From the NCBI GenBank assembly GCA_905221605.1, contig CAJNDS010002240.1, forward strand, positions 479,501-543,500: 64,000 bases of DNA. Direction: 5' to 3'. Shown here piece by piece: positions 51,363 through 62,149 of the stretch. Position 1 is the first letter of the stretch. Every line of letters starts with the position of its first letter. The notes below the pieces were generated by a model. It saw nothing but the letters and a program-made list of their open reading frames with translations. It ran no database searches and was not told where the DNA came from. Source of the DNA: Symbiodinium natans (lineage: Eukaryota > Sar > Dinophyceae > Suessiales > Symbiodiniaceae). Both the position numbers and the translations under genes were made by a program.

Positions 51363-51492
51363 TGCTGTTGGTTGGTAGGGAATAGGGGAATGAGGTGCCC
51401 TATATCCCCCTATATATATATATATATACCCTTTAAGTCTTTAAGGGGTTATGCAAGGTACCTCATTCCCTCATTCCCTCCTAACCAACAGT
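51363..51492. mobile_element. MITE-like inverted repeat directly upstream of a start exon
   Basis: Arms CTGTTGGTTGGTAGGGAATA and CCCTCCTAACCAACAG plus GGAATGAGGTGCC/GGTACCTCATTCC around an (AT)n core. Its left end is 18 bp from the ATG of the ankyrin gene's first exon. On the minus strand it ends CCAACAG, a possible acceptor for cis- or trans-splicing. Confidence 0.75.
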
Positions 51493-52803
51493 GAGAACGG
51501 GGGGGGAGGGTTGGGGAATAATTCACTAGTAGTATCCTAAGTAGCCCTAAACCATAAACCCAAAAGCCCCAAACCCTAAACCCTATTCTAATTATTAAGG
51601 CCCCCTACATTATTCGGGTTTAGAGCATCAGGGTGAAAGCTCGTGATTTGGGGGGGTGAAGGGTTTCGGGTTTAGGGCTAGGGTTCAGGGCTTCAGGGGC
51701 ATCAAGCTGCAAGCTCTTGCTTTGGGGGCGTTGCAGGGCCTAGGGTTTAGGGTTTAGTTTAGGGTTCAGGGTTCAGGGTTCAGGGTTCAGGGTTCAGGGT
51801 TCAGGGTTCAGGGTGCAGGGTTCAGGGTTCAGGGTTCAGGGTTTAGGGTTTAGGGTTTAGGGTTTAGGGTTTAGGGTTTAGGGTCTAGGGTTTAGGGGGG
51901 TTCGGGTTCGGGTTCAGGGTCTACGGGTGTCGGGATGTCACTTTTGGACCCGCGCACCCGGTCTACCTAAGCTACTTCAGCCAGCTTTGGGCCAACTCCG
52001 CAGCCAGGCAGTGGGAACGAACTAATAACCCTAAACCCTAAACCCTAAAGTCACAAAAGCTTTCAAGCCTCCCGAGAACACCTAAAGACCTAAAGTTCCG
52101 GGGGGTGATCTTAGCAAGGAACAAGAGCATCAAACTCTAAAGACCCCGAGGTCTACATTCCAAAACCGCCCCCGGAAGGCCAACAACTGCCCTAAACCCT
52201 AAACCCTAAACCCTAAACCCTAAACCCTAAACCCTTAACCCGAAACCCCACACCCTAAACCCTCTTCAAAGGATGATCGTACCGGTTTGTAGGGCCGGGA
52301 AAGAATTAGAGACTCCTCTAAGGGATTCCCTAAACCCTAAACCCTAAACCTAAACCCAAACCCGAATTCCCTCATTCCCCACAACCAGTACCCTTGAACC
52401 CTACGTCCCCAAGCATCCTAAACCCCAAGCATCCGCCCCCTTAAACCCCATGAAGGCCCTAAACCCTAAACCCTAAATCCTAGACCCTGAATCCCATCAA
52501 CCCCTAAACCCCACAGGGCCTAAACTCCAACCTTTCCTAGGCACTAAACCCCAGACGCCTAAAACCCTAAAACCCCAAACTTCCCCAAACCCTAAACCTC
52601 TCTAAGCCCTAAGCCCTAAGCCCTAAGCCCGCCCTAAACCCTGAGCCCTAAGCCCCGAGCCCTAAGCCCTTAGAAGCCCTAAATTAACTTCTGTAAGCCC
52701 CAAACTTCCCGAATCCTACGCTCCCCTTGGCCCTAAACCCTAAACCCTAAACCCTAAACCCTAAACCCTAAACCCTAAACCCTAAACTCCCTCTACCCTA
52801 AAC

Positions 52804-53759
52804 CGCCCACGCCAAGCAGCGGCCAGGGCCACTTCCCGCGCACGGTTGGCCTGCACCATGGCCCCAGTCGTCCCCATCCCTCAACACGGGTTCAGGGTTC
52901 AGGGTTCAGGGTTCAGGGTTCAGGGTTCAGGGTTCAGGGTTCAGGGTTTAGGGTTTAGGGTTTAGGGTTTAGGGTTTAGGGTTTAGGGTTTAGGGTTTAG
53001 GGGTTCGGGGTTCGGGGTTAGGGTTTAGGGTTTAGGGTTTAGGGTTTAAAGTTTAGGGTTTAGGGCTTCCTCCCTCCCGCCACCCTGCTCATTCCACGGC
53101 ATAAAGGTCAGGTCACGCTAGACGTACCATACACCAAGGTCAGGGTTTGGTGTTCAGGGAGGATTTAGGGACTCTTGCGGGCCCCATATCCCAACGGCGA
53201 AAACCTAGAAGCAGGTAGCTAATTCTACAAGCATACTAGCGAGCATTGGGGGGGGTACTACGGAGCAATACGGGGCTTGGCTTACTTACTCCCCGTTTGC
53301 AGGAACTTGGGAAGGTCTTACAGTGGTGCGGAATAGGGATTCGGGTCTGTCGTGGGCGCCCTCAACCCTGAACCCCTAAACCCTAAACCCTAAACCCTAA
53401 ACCCTAAACCCTGAACCCTAAACCCTAAACCCTAAACCCTAAACCCTAAACCCTAAACCCTAAACCCTAAACCCTAAACCCTAAGCCCTGGACTCCTAAC
53501 TCAGCAAGCCCCGGACTCCTACAAGATCTTGGGGGTTCCGCCCCCATGGCCTCAGAATGGCCGTGGCGGATCCATAGAACTACCTGCGCCGGGTGGGAGG
53601 GGGGTTTAGGGTTTAGGGTTTAGGGTTTAGGGCTTAGGGCTTAGGGTTTGGGGTTTGGGGTTTGGGGTCGGGGGGGGAAGGGGAGGGGGGGGGGGTAGGA
53701 TCACCTGGGGGCGGGGAGGCGGGAGCACTGGGATACTCACTGTCCGACGCCAAAGTAAG
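52804..53759 (-). CDS. Histidine-phosphatase-like protein (partial, 3 exons)
   Basis: Exons 53759-53741, 53583-53488 and 52850-52804 join in phase. Exon 2 codes VVLWIRHGHSEAM, the RHG catalytic motif of the phosphoglycerate mutase/histidine phosphatase superfamily with its phosphorylated histidine, followed by SPGLAELGVQ; exon 3 continues ANRAREVALAAAW. Together these match the usual LT.LG..QA segment. The first donor is GTGAGTAT; the acceptor before exon 2 is CCCGGCGCAG. The second intron starts GG or GC at a repeat edge. The catalytic second histidine should lie in exons I could not find, so substrate cannot be judged. Confidence 0.55.
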
Positions 53760-53859
53760 CTTGGGGTTTAGGGTTTTAGGGTTTCGAGTTTAGGGGTTAG
53801 GGTTCACAAACCCAAAGAAGCCAGCACCTACGAAACCTGAACCCCGAACCCTCTAGCTC

Positions 53860-54140
53860 CCAGACCCAATATAGAATATCACGTGTAGTAAAAGAAAATG
53901 ACTATACTCTCCGCATATATATATATATAGGGAGAGAGAGATATAGAAATACATCTGTACATATACATATATAATATACACATATAAAAGTGTATGTATA
54001 TATATGTATGTATAGACTATATTATGTATTGTCTTCTCTATGCGATATACAACTCCACCGAGGTCTTCTGAATTAGACTGGGTATTTGGGTAGCTCAGGT
54101 GAAAATATCTTCTTCGCTGAGTCTTCTCCCCCAAACCCTT
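53860..54140. repeat. AT-rich stretch with TATATG microsatellite
   Basis: Base composition switches abruptly to AT-rich, with (AT)n, TATG and CATATA runs from about 53,915 to 54,015. Frames here are Tyr/Ile repeats and are rejected. Confidence 0.85.
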
Positions 54141-54159
54141 TGCATTAATCATAAGGCAG

Positions 54160-54760
54160 GGGGTCCCTAATTCCTAAAGAGGAGAGCCCCTAAATCCTAG
54201 AAAATAAACGCTATTGCCTAGATCCTTTCTCAATCTTGCTCCCTACATCTTCTTCTTTAAATCGTGCTCCCGAAATCCTCTTCCTTAAGCCTTGCTCCCT
54301 AGATTTAGGCCCCGATTCGGCAAGAATGATTGTGCAAATTTGTTTATGGCACAGTGATCCCCTTTCCTTTCCGATTGGGGATCTTCTTCTTGCTCCCCAA
54401 CCCCCTTCCGAAATTCTGTGCGTTTAGGAGCTCTGCGGGGGGAGCACTTCTATTAAGGTTCTAACCCTTCTCGCGAAATCCTGTAGAGCGGGACACCTGT
54501 ATTTTCGTTTAGCATGTAGCGAATCGCAGTCAACCCCCCAGGCCCCAGCCCCCCCCCCAAACACACTCTTCCCCGATGCCAAAACCAAAAAAACTGGCCC
54601 GCCCTGGAATGGGAGTTTACGAAACTCAGGGACCCCAAATAGACCCCCCAGATCGTAGGGTTCCCTCATAATGAGGCCCCCAACAAGGCACCCCTAAATT
54701 CGGAAACCCCCAAAATTGATCGGCCTTGAACCCCAAAAAACCTTCAGCCCTAAACCCTAA
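54160..54760. other. Unique island, no gene supported
   Basis: T/C-rich with repeated CTTGCTCCCTA and CTTCTTCTTTAA motifs. A minus-strand frame at 54,424-54,669 is open, but its composition is not convincing and no splice partner was found. Confidence 0.45.
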
Positions 54761-54787
54761 ACCCTAATAAACCCTTAACCTCAAACA

Positions 54788-54874
54788 TTCGCCTTCTCGC
54801 CCCCGCGCACGCCCGACGCGTTCCTGGCCCGCGCCCATGCCGCTGGCGCCCGGCGGCACAGCATGCCCAAAAAG
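54788..54874 (+). CDS. Candidate exon, unknown protein
   Basis: Twenty-nine codons on the plus strand (FAFSPPRTPDAFLARAHAAG) ending at donor AAG|GTGTGAG. The acceptor is unclear and the antisense is open, so strand is uncertain. Confidence 0.3.
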
Positions 54875-55228
54875 GTGTGAGTTCAGGGTACGGGTTTAAG
54901 GTTTAGGGTTTGGGGTTTAGGGTTGAGGGTTTAGTGTTTAAGGTTTAGGGGTTAGCGTTTAGGGCCTTTAGGGTGTAGGGTTTAGGGTTTAAGGTCTCGG
55001 GTTTAGGCATTTCAGGCTTGGGGTTGAAGGGCTTAAAAGGGTTAAGGGATTTGAAAGGCCTCGGGTTCTTGTTTCCGGGACGACAGGAGTCGGAATAAGG
55101 GTTTAGTGAGGGTTTAAGGCTGCTACAAGTGTGGGGCTTTCGGGCTTAGGGCTTAGAGAATAGGGCTGACAGCTTAGGCGTTAGGGTTTAGGGCTTAGAG
55201 TGTTCTGTAGTGTTTTAGGTTTAGGGCG

Positions 55229-55330
55229 GAACCCTTCTGCTGGTGAACATCAGAAATGTGACGCATTGGGGCCGCGCGGCAGCACTCGATGTGGCCCCCC
55301 TTCCTAGCATGGCTAAGAGCCCCAAAACCC
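55229..55330 (+). CDS. Candidate exon, unknown protein
   Basis: Open on the plus strand with NIRNVTHWGRAAALDVAPLP. Composition is protein-like, but splice sites are not convincing. Confidence 0.25.
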
Positions 55331-55844
55331 TGAACTCCCAGCCCTGGCTGAGTCCCAAACACCCGAAACCCCCCAAAACCCTAATTCCTAGACCCCTCAT
55401 GCAGGGGTTGTATAGTGTATATCCGGGGTATATATGAGGGGTCCCCCTTCAAGGGCCCATATCAAGGCACCATGTAACTACACTACGACCTAAATTTAAA
55501 AGAAACAAATCTACAAGGCAGGACCGGGGAAGATGAATCGTTCGGTTTGGGGGCCAAAATCCTGGACTCTAACTCCGTAACTCCGTACACCCTAAACCCA
55601 AGCTGCGGAAAGCCCGAACCCGGGGCTGCGGTTTAGGAGTTGGGTTTAGGGCGAGTTTAGGGTTTAGGGTTTAGGGTTTAGGGTTTAGGGTTTAGGGTTT
55701 AGGGGTTAGGGGTTACGGTTTAGGGTTTAGGGGTTACGGGTTACGGTTTAGGGGTTACGGTTTAGGGGTTAGGGTTTGCAGGGACTCCTTGGTGATGTTC
55801 CTGTGGTGTCAGGGCAGGTCAGGTTGCTGGTTTTGGCTTGCAGG

Positions 55845-55977
55845 GCTGTTCATGGTACTTATTCACCAATTCTCACTGCACTTATAGCAGTACTTAGAAC
55901 CATATTAGGGCACTTAGGGGGCTTCTAAGTGGGTTAGAAGTACAGTTTAATTGGTTCATAAGCACCAACCTCCAAGT
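55845..55977. mobile_element. MITE family 1 copy, AT-richer subfamily
   Basis: Starts GCTGTTCATGGTACTTATTC and ends GCACCAACCTCCAAG; inner sequence pairs CTTAGAACCATATT with its partner. Close relative of 50,852-50,993. Confidence 0.75.
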
Positions 55978-56209
55978 GGGGGTCGGACAGGGCTTCCGGC
56001 TGCGGGTTGAGGGTTCAGGGCTCAGGGTATTGGGCTCAACTTTGAAACCCTCAACCCTAAACCCCAAGCCCTAAACACACCCTAGTGCCTAAACCCTCCA
56101 CCCTAAAACCCTGCACTCTCAACCCTAAACCCTAAACTCTAAATCCTAAACCTTCAACTCTAAACCCTAAACTCTAAACCCTGCCCCGCCCCCCCCCCCC
56201 CCCCACCAC

Positions 56210-56290
56210 ATCGAAGCGGAAGCCCCCCGGGCGCGATGCGCTCTCCGACATCTCCATCGCCAGATGCTTCTGGTCGTCCAAGGAGGCCTG
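56210..56290 (-). CDS. Internal exon, unknown protein
   Basis: Twenty-seven codons in phase 0 from acceptor AAACTCAG to donor GAT|GTGGTG. The peptide is hydrophilic and helical (ASLDDQKHLAMEMSESASR). It lies in line with other minus-strand exons (57132 and 58412 onward). Confidence 0.5.
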
Positions 56291-57062
56291 CTGAGTTTGA
56301 AGGCTTGGAGCATAGGGGGTCTTAGGGGCTTAGGGCTTTAGGGCTCTTTAGGGTTTAGGGTTTAGGGTTTAGGGTGTAGGGTTTAGGGTTTAGGGTGTAG
56401 GGTTTAGGGTTTAGGGTTTAGGGTTTAGGGTTTAGGGTTTAGGGTTTAGGGTTTAGGGTTTAGGGTGTAGGGTGTAGGGTTTAGGGTTTAGGGTTTAGGG
56501 TTTAGGGTTTAGGGTTTAGGGTTTAGGGTTTAGGGTTAGGGTTTAGGGTTTAGGGTTTGGGGGCTTTAGGGCCCTGGGGTAAAAGGTGTTAGGGCTTTTG
56601 AGGTTCTAGGGCTTTGGGGGTTTCGGCTTTCGGAGCCCTAGACCCTGTCATCACCACTATGGCATGAACCTTAACATCCTTTAGCTCCCAAACCATCAAA
56701 ACCTAAAGTCCCAGAACCCTGAGTCCTAAACCATAAGGCCCTAACTAAACCCTAAACCTTCAAGCCCCAGAAGCCCTAACCCCCAAAGCCCAAAACCCCA
56801 GAGGGTCCAAGCCCTGAAGCTCCAACAAGCGCCCTGGAGCTTCCCAAATTACACCAAACGAAGCTACCTGTGGGTTCGGACATCATAAGCCCTAGAACCT
56901 AAACCCCGAACCCGAAGTCCGAAACCAAGCCCTAACCCTAAACCCCGAGCGCTTACTAAACCCTAAACCCTCAACCCTCAACCCTCAACCCTGAACCCTA
57001 AACCCTAAACCCTAAGCCCTAAGCCCTATAAACCCTAAACCCTTAACCCCAAACCCTCGACC

Positions 57063-57094
<32 letters not shown>

Positions 57095-57131
57095 ACCCTA
57101 AACCCTAGCCCTAAACCCTAAACCCTAAGGC

Positions 57132-57202
57132 CCACAAGGGCAGAAGAGGAGCCTTGAGCTCCATGACGTTGTCCGCCCAGGCCTCAAACCAGGGCTCTCT
57201 TT
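57132..57202 (-). CDS. Internal exon, unknown protein
   Basis: Twenty-three full codons (REPWFEAWADNVMELKAPLL) from acceptor CCCAAAAG to a GC donor (TTGTGG|GCCTTAGG). Strong amphipathic composition. Possibly a downstream exon of the gene at 58412-60806. Confidence 0.48.
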
Positions 57203-57319
57203 CTTTTGGGGTTGGGGTTTGACCCTAAACTCGAAACCCTAAACCCTAAGGGCTTAAGGTCTAGGGTTTAGGGTTTAGGGTTTAGGGTTTAGGGTTTAGG
57301 GTTTAGGGTTTGGGGTGTA

Positions 57320-57720
57320 GGGCTTGGGGCTCAGGAACGTGCAGGGGGTAGACATTCAGGTTGTTCAAGCGGTTCTGAGGTTTAAGGTTGAAAGGCGGTG
57401 TGGCGACGCTCATTTGCAGAGCATCCGACAGGACATGCTGTCGCCAAACTGGGCGACGGCACCCTCACGGGCGAAACCATGTGGATCCAGCACCGCCACC
57501 ACCCCTACCACCAGCCGTAGTCGCTTCGAACATCATCATCTTCCTAGACCCCTCCATCCCTACGAAAAAAACATTGAAACAGTGCAAGAGAGCAAGGACC
57601 CATCAGGCAGGCAACCGTTTTGCTCACAGCAAGACATATGAGGGAGCTCACGCTCAGGCGGGCTGGCGCCGCGTCTGCGGGGGAAGCATCCTTAGGAGCG
57701 TTACGGAGCCATTGTGGGCT
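57320..57720. other. Unique island open on both strands
   Basis: Four hundred non-repetitive bases. The minus frame near 57,420-57,540 (VAVLDPHGFAREGAVAQFGD) and a plus frame over the same bases (VAKLGDGTLTGETMWIQHRH) are both protein-like. An exon is likely but not assignable. Confidence 0.4.
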
Positions 57721-58411
57721 TGAGGTTTTTTGCGGGTTTAGGGGCTTCGCGTTGCCAAAGTGTCGACCTTTACGAGCACGCCCCCCCCCCCCCCCCCTTA
57801 ACCCCTAAAACCGAAAATCCTAAAGCTCTAGAACCCTATATTGTTGCCCTAAAACCCTAAGCCCAAAACCCACAAACCTTTAACCCAAAACCCACCACGA
57901 CAGGGCTCTGGGGGGTGGGATGCCGAAGTTGACTCTGGTCTACATAATCACCCTAAACCCAGCTGGCCCATATCTGGAATCCACCCAAACAAAAGCAACC
58001 TAAAAGTGCGCTCGGGTTTGGGATTAAAAACCCCCAAAGCCGAAACCCTAAAACCCACAAACCCGAGACCTCAAACCCCAAACCCCGAAACCCTGGGGGG
58101 CTTAGAAGTCCCTAAACCCTAAACCCTAAATCCTAAACCCCAAACCCTATACCCTGGGGAGCTGCAGAAGTCCTAGGGTTGACGAGCTGAGGAGTTGAGA
58201 AGTTTTAAAGGTGCTCAGGAGTTTAGAGGTGTTGGGGTTAGGGGTTAGGGCTTAGGCTTAGGGGTTAGGGGTTACGGGTTAGGGGTTAAGGGTTAGGGGT
58301 TAGGGGTTAGGGCGTAGGGGTTAGAGGTTGGGGGTTAGGAGGGGTTACAAGGGGGGGGGGGGGGGGGGTTCAGGAGGAGAGTCCATAGGGGGCCGAGGAG
58401 TCTGGGACCAC

Positions 58412-60806
58412 CTTTCGCACGCCTTTTTGCATGCGTGCACTTGGATGAAGGCGTCGGGCTTCGGGTTTAGGGTTTCGGGTTTCAAGTTTAGGATTTAGGG
58501 TTCAGGGTTTAGGGTTTGGGGCTTAGGGTTAAGGGTTCTGAAATTTAAGGTTCAGGTTTTAGGGTTTAGGGCTTACGCGCTCATCCTGCACTCAGGCTGG
58601 CTCAGGCTTAGGGACAAGGCCTGCGGAGGCAAACGCAGACCATCTTTTTTCGCGCAGGCTCACTGAAAGCCCATCCGGTACCCAGAGCTCCAATACCCCT
58701 AAAGTAATTAAGGAATTTTCCTTAAAGTATAAGAGAGTTCCTTATATGGCTTAAGGAATGTTCCTCAGTTAAGGGGTATTGGAGCCTTTGGTTTTATTGC
58801 AGATCTGAGTTCATGCTACGGGACTTCGACCGGACCCCAGAGCTTTCGCTCCTCCTCCGTGTCGAAGTCATCGTAGACTCTGCCCCCCGGGATGTCCCAG
58901 TGAAGATGCCCAGAGCACCTGAGTAGCCCAGAAACCATATCAGAATAAGGGCACCCTTGTTTTTGGCCCTAAACCCTAAACCCTAAACCCTTAACAAGGG
59001 AACCAGAACCCAAAAAAGGTGAAAAGGGTACCACTGGGCGACCAAGGCGCCGGAAGGCATAGAACCGGCGCTTCTCCGCCTCCCTGTCGCATGGGCCCTT
59101 GAAGATCTCCTGCTTCTCGAGGCGACGTAGGTACGCGTTGTTTCGGGCAGAGGCTGAGTCGTACCTCTGCACTGTAGCAGCCACCCCCCCCCCCGAAACC
59201 CTGAAGCCGAACCCCTCGGTTTCAGCAGCTTAGGGCCTATCGCCGGGCCACGGCCCGAGAATCAACACCAACAACCCCAGAAGCAAAGAAACGAAAAAGG
59301 GCTCCTAAACCCAAACCCCTAAACCCTTAACCCTAAACCCTAAACCCTAAACCCTAAACCCTACATCCTAACCCATCGTGCGCACTTGTCAGACACCGCC
59401 TGCCCTTTGGACTGGTAGCCATCGTTGAACCTTGGGGGGCTTTTTACTACTAGGGCCCTAAACCCTAAACCCTAAACCCGACACCTTAAACCCTAAACCC
59501 TCAACCCTAAACCCTAAACTCTGAACCCTACACCTACACCCTACACCCTAAACCCTAAACCCGAAACCCTAACCCTAAACCCTAAACCCTGGGTCAAGGC
59601 TTGGTGGCTTTGGGCTTCCTGCACCCTAAACCCTAAACCTAAACCCTAAACCCTAACCCCTAACCCCTAAACCCTAAACCCTAAACCCCTAACCCCTAAA
59701 CCCTACACCCTACACCCTAAACCCTAAACCCTAAACCCTAAACCCTAAACCCTAACCCTAAACCCTAAACCTGTAACAAGTTTACTCCCCGCCCCAAGAT
59801 AAGGAAGCAGAGCTTTGGGTTTGGGGCTTAATTAGTCTCGTCTACCGAAGAACAGCTATTCCACATGCACTCGAATTTAACGATGATTGGGATAGCGCTG
59901 GGGGGACATGCGTGAAGGGATGACGGCGTGCAACTGCCGTGCCAAAGCTGCCGAAGGCACTGCACTGTGTAATCACAGGTGGAAGCCGGAAAAGGCACCT
60001 GCTGTAGATTTTTTTGGGGGGGGAGGACATAGCGTAGATACAGGGTTTTCATGAGGATCAGAAAGTAGAAATATATGTCAAAATCAACCCAAGGCACCTG
60101 ATCTGCAACTGCCAGGTTCGTAATGGTGGCTTTGCAATATGGCACCTTCCTGCCAACAACGAACGGCCCAGAGTGCGTATGTCCATCCTGGGCCATCAAT
60201 CGTTCACCTTCTTGACTAAGTTCTAGAACTACCGGACGAGCCCATTTGTAGAAGCAGCTAGTTTAACTTGCAACAACCCTAATCCGACAAGAAGCCTAAA
60301 CCGGACGCCCAAAACCCTAGACCCCTCAACCCTGCACTGTCAGCAGCCGCGCATCTTCCAGCTCCTCGTACATGGTCTGAATATCCTGTACTGAACTTGG
60401 TACCCTTGCCAAAAACTCTAATTTTTGCTGCTGCTTTTGGATTCTAGTAACCAGCAAAAAATGCTTCCAGGTACGCCTAAGTGGGGCTTTACGATATTAG
60501 GGGTACCTTTTGGGGTCCCTATGAAAATCCCTATTTTCGGAAACACCCAAGCTACTACTTGCTTAAGAACCCCAAAAGACAAAATAATACTCCCTAAAAT
60601 TACCTTTCTAAGGAAGAATCTTGTTGTTTTTTGGGGGGGGTTCTTAAGCAACCCTGAACCCTAAACCCTGAACCTAAACCCTAAACCCTAAACCCTAAAC
60701 CTGAATCAGTAGCAAGTATCCCGGGGATCCGGAACTCGGGGGTGTCCAGGCCAGTTCTCGACCGGAGGGCAGACGTCTGTGACACGCCGGCCGACCTCGG
60801 AAACTT
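58412..60806 (-). CDS. Multi-exon gene of unknown function (7-9 exons)
   Basis: Exons 60806-60701, 60390-60331, 60207-60098, 59998-59943, 59430-59373, 59166-59051 and 58918-58831 all join in phase; 58662-58625 and 58458-58412 probably follow. More than 190 codons without a stop. Segments: RSRTGLDTPEFRIPGILATD, VQDIQTMYEELEDARLLTVQ, HTHSGPFVVGRKVPYCKATI, FNDGYQSKGQAVSDKCARW, NNAYLRRLEKQEIFKG, HLHWDIPGGRVYDDFD. The acidic/basic helices suggest a cytoplasmic or nuclear protein, but I recognise no family. Donors include GTTTAGG, GTTGAGG, GTGCCT, GC, GTTAGG and GC. The third intron is a mobile-type intron with a 10-bp junction repeat. Confidence 0.65.
58681..58791. mobile_element. MITE family 2 copy
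   Basis: Ends CCAGAGCTCCAATACCCCT and GGGGTATTGGAGCCTTTGG, with TTAAGGAATTTTCC and TTCCTTATATGGCTTAAGG inside. It lies in an intron of the gene at 58412-60806. Confidence 0.8.
59999..60097 (-). mobile_element. Introner-like 99-bp intron
   Basis: Between exons 60207-60098 and 59998-59943. Both junctions read CAGGTGCCTT on the minus strand, a 10-bp direct repeat, and the intron ends CCCCCCCCAAAAAAATCTACAG-CAG. It is related to the introns near 20 kb (G-run then GATACAG on the plus strand). Its length is divisible by three and it has no stop, so unspliced RNA would still be open. Confidence 0.7.
60557..60652. mobile_element. Small inverted-repeat element
   Basis: Ends TTGCTTAAGAACCCC and GGGGTTCTTAAGCAA around an AT-rich core with TTCTAAGGAAGAATC. 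A fragment like its end (GGGGTTCTTAAGCAA) recurs near 22,750. Confidence 0.7.
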
Positions 60807-60900
60807 CTGGAGTTTGGGGCTTGTGGGGTTTAGGGTTTAGGGTTGAGGGTTTGGGGTTTAGGGTGTAGGGTGTAGGGTTTGGGGGTTTTTTGGGGGTGTG

Positions 60901-61624
60901 TCAGGTGGGCGCAACACGACGATAGGGCGGCAATCTAGCGCTGCAATCGAAGCCCCAGCAGAAGCTGCCCTCAGGTAGCCCTAAACCCTAAACCCTAAAC
61001 CCTAAACCCTGTTACAAGCAGGCGTCGGGGAGGCAGCATGTGGAGGAGGAATCGCCCAAGTCGACTTCCGGCTGCTCGGACAAGGCCTTAAGGGGCTTAG
61101 GGGCTTAGGGGCTTAAGGGTTTAGGGTTTAGGGTTAGGGTTTAAGGTTTAGGGCTTAGGGCTTAGGGCGTAGGGCTTAGGGTTTAGGGTTTAGGGTTTAG
61201 GGTTTAGGGTTTAGGGTTTAGAATTTAAACTTTACGAGTCCCCGGGTTTTAGGGGTTAGGGGTCTTTGGGGCTCGGGGTTAGGGTTTCTCAGATGGGGCT
61301 TCAGAAGGTCTGGGGTTAAACGGTTTGAGGGTTTGAGGGCGGCATGCTGAGGTGAGGGTTCGGCACCAGGCTGGGCCTCCCTAGCCCTCCTGTAGCCCAG
61401 GGTTGAGAATTTAGTGCTTTAGGGTAGAGCTTAGGTTTCAGGGTGCAGGTTTTAGGCCTTAGGGTTTAGGGTTTACGGGTTAGGGTTTAGGGTTTAGGGC
61501 TTAGGGTTTAGGGTTTAGGGTTGAGGGTTCTTGCCCTACAGGCAGGCACAGAAAAGCCATTGCTCCATGACCCAGGCACCCAACTGCCGAGACTGATCAG
61601 GCTCGTGCAAGTCTGAATCCTTGG
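60901..61624 (-). CDS. Three-exon gene fragment, unknown function
   Basis: Exons 61624-61540, 61086-61008 and 60969-60901 join in phase and end at TGA. Exon 1 follows acceptor ATATTCAG and codes KDSDLHEPDQSRQLGAWVME; its donor is GTAGGG. Exon 2 is Pro/Ser-rich and ends at AGG|GTTTAGGG; exon 3 is GSFCWGFDCSARLPPYRR and the stop. It could be the 3' part of a gene whose 5' part lies upstream, or a short separate gene. Exon 2 is also open in another frame. Confidence 0.45.
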
Positions 61625-61644
61625 CTGAATATGGATTAGGGATG

Positions 61645-61757
61645 TTTAGGGTTTAGGGGTTTAGGGGTTTAGGGGTTTAGGGGTTTAGGGGTTTAGGGGT
61701 TTAGGGGTTTAGGGGTTTAGGGGTTTAGGGGTTTAGGGGTTTAGGGGTTTAGGGGTT
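61645..61757 (+). repeat. Perfect TTTAGGGG array
   Basis: Fourteen or so copies of an 8-bp variant without error, immediately upstream (minus strand) of the exon at 61624. Confidence 0.95.
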
Positions 61758-62044
61758 GCGGGGTTAGGTCGTAGGACCCGCAAGCCCTAAACCCTAAACT
61801 CCAAACTGACCCTCTCGCGGTTCCTATGTGCGGCCTTTTTTTGGTACAGTTCAGAAGGCTTCAGCCCTCAGCAGACCAAACCTTAGTTCTGAAAACTCCA
61901 CCCCCAAACCCTAAACCCTTCACTCGAAACCACCCCACAACCTAAACCCTAAAACCAAAAGGTGGTGTTCAGGGTTTAAAGGTTTAGGGATTAGGGTTTA
62001 GGGTTAGGATTTAGGGTTGAGGGTTTAGGGTTTAGGGTTGGGGT

Positions 62045-62135
62045 TTAGGGCTTAGGGCTTAGGGCTTAGGGCTTAGGGCTTAGGGCTTAGGGCTTAGGGC
62101 TTAGGGCTTAGGGCTTAGGGCTTAGGGCTTAGGGT
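62045..62135 (+). repeat. GCTTAGG array
   Basis: About 13 perfect copies of a single-base variant of the telomere-like unit, followed by normal TTTAGGG. Confidence 0.95.
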
Positions 62136-62149
62136 TTAGGGTTTAGGGT

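Noticed and set aside
53302-53370. Plus-strand terminal exon after a strong acceptor (CCGTTTGCAG)
   Set aside because: It conflicts with the histidine-phosphatase model on the opposite strand, and no plus-strand partner exon was found; the acceptor alone is not enough.
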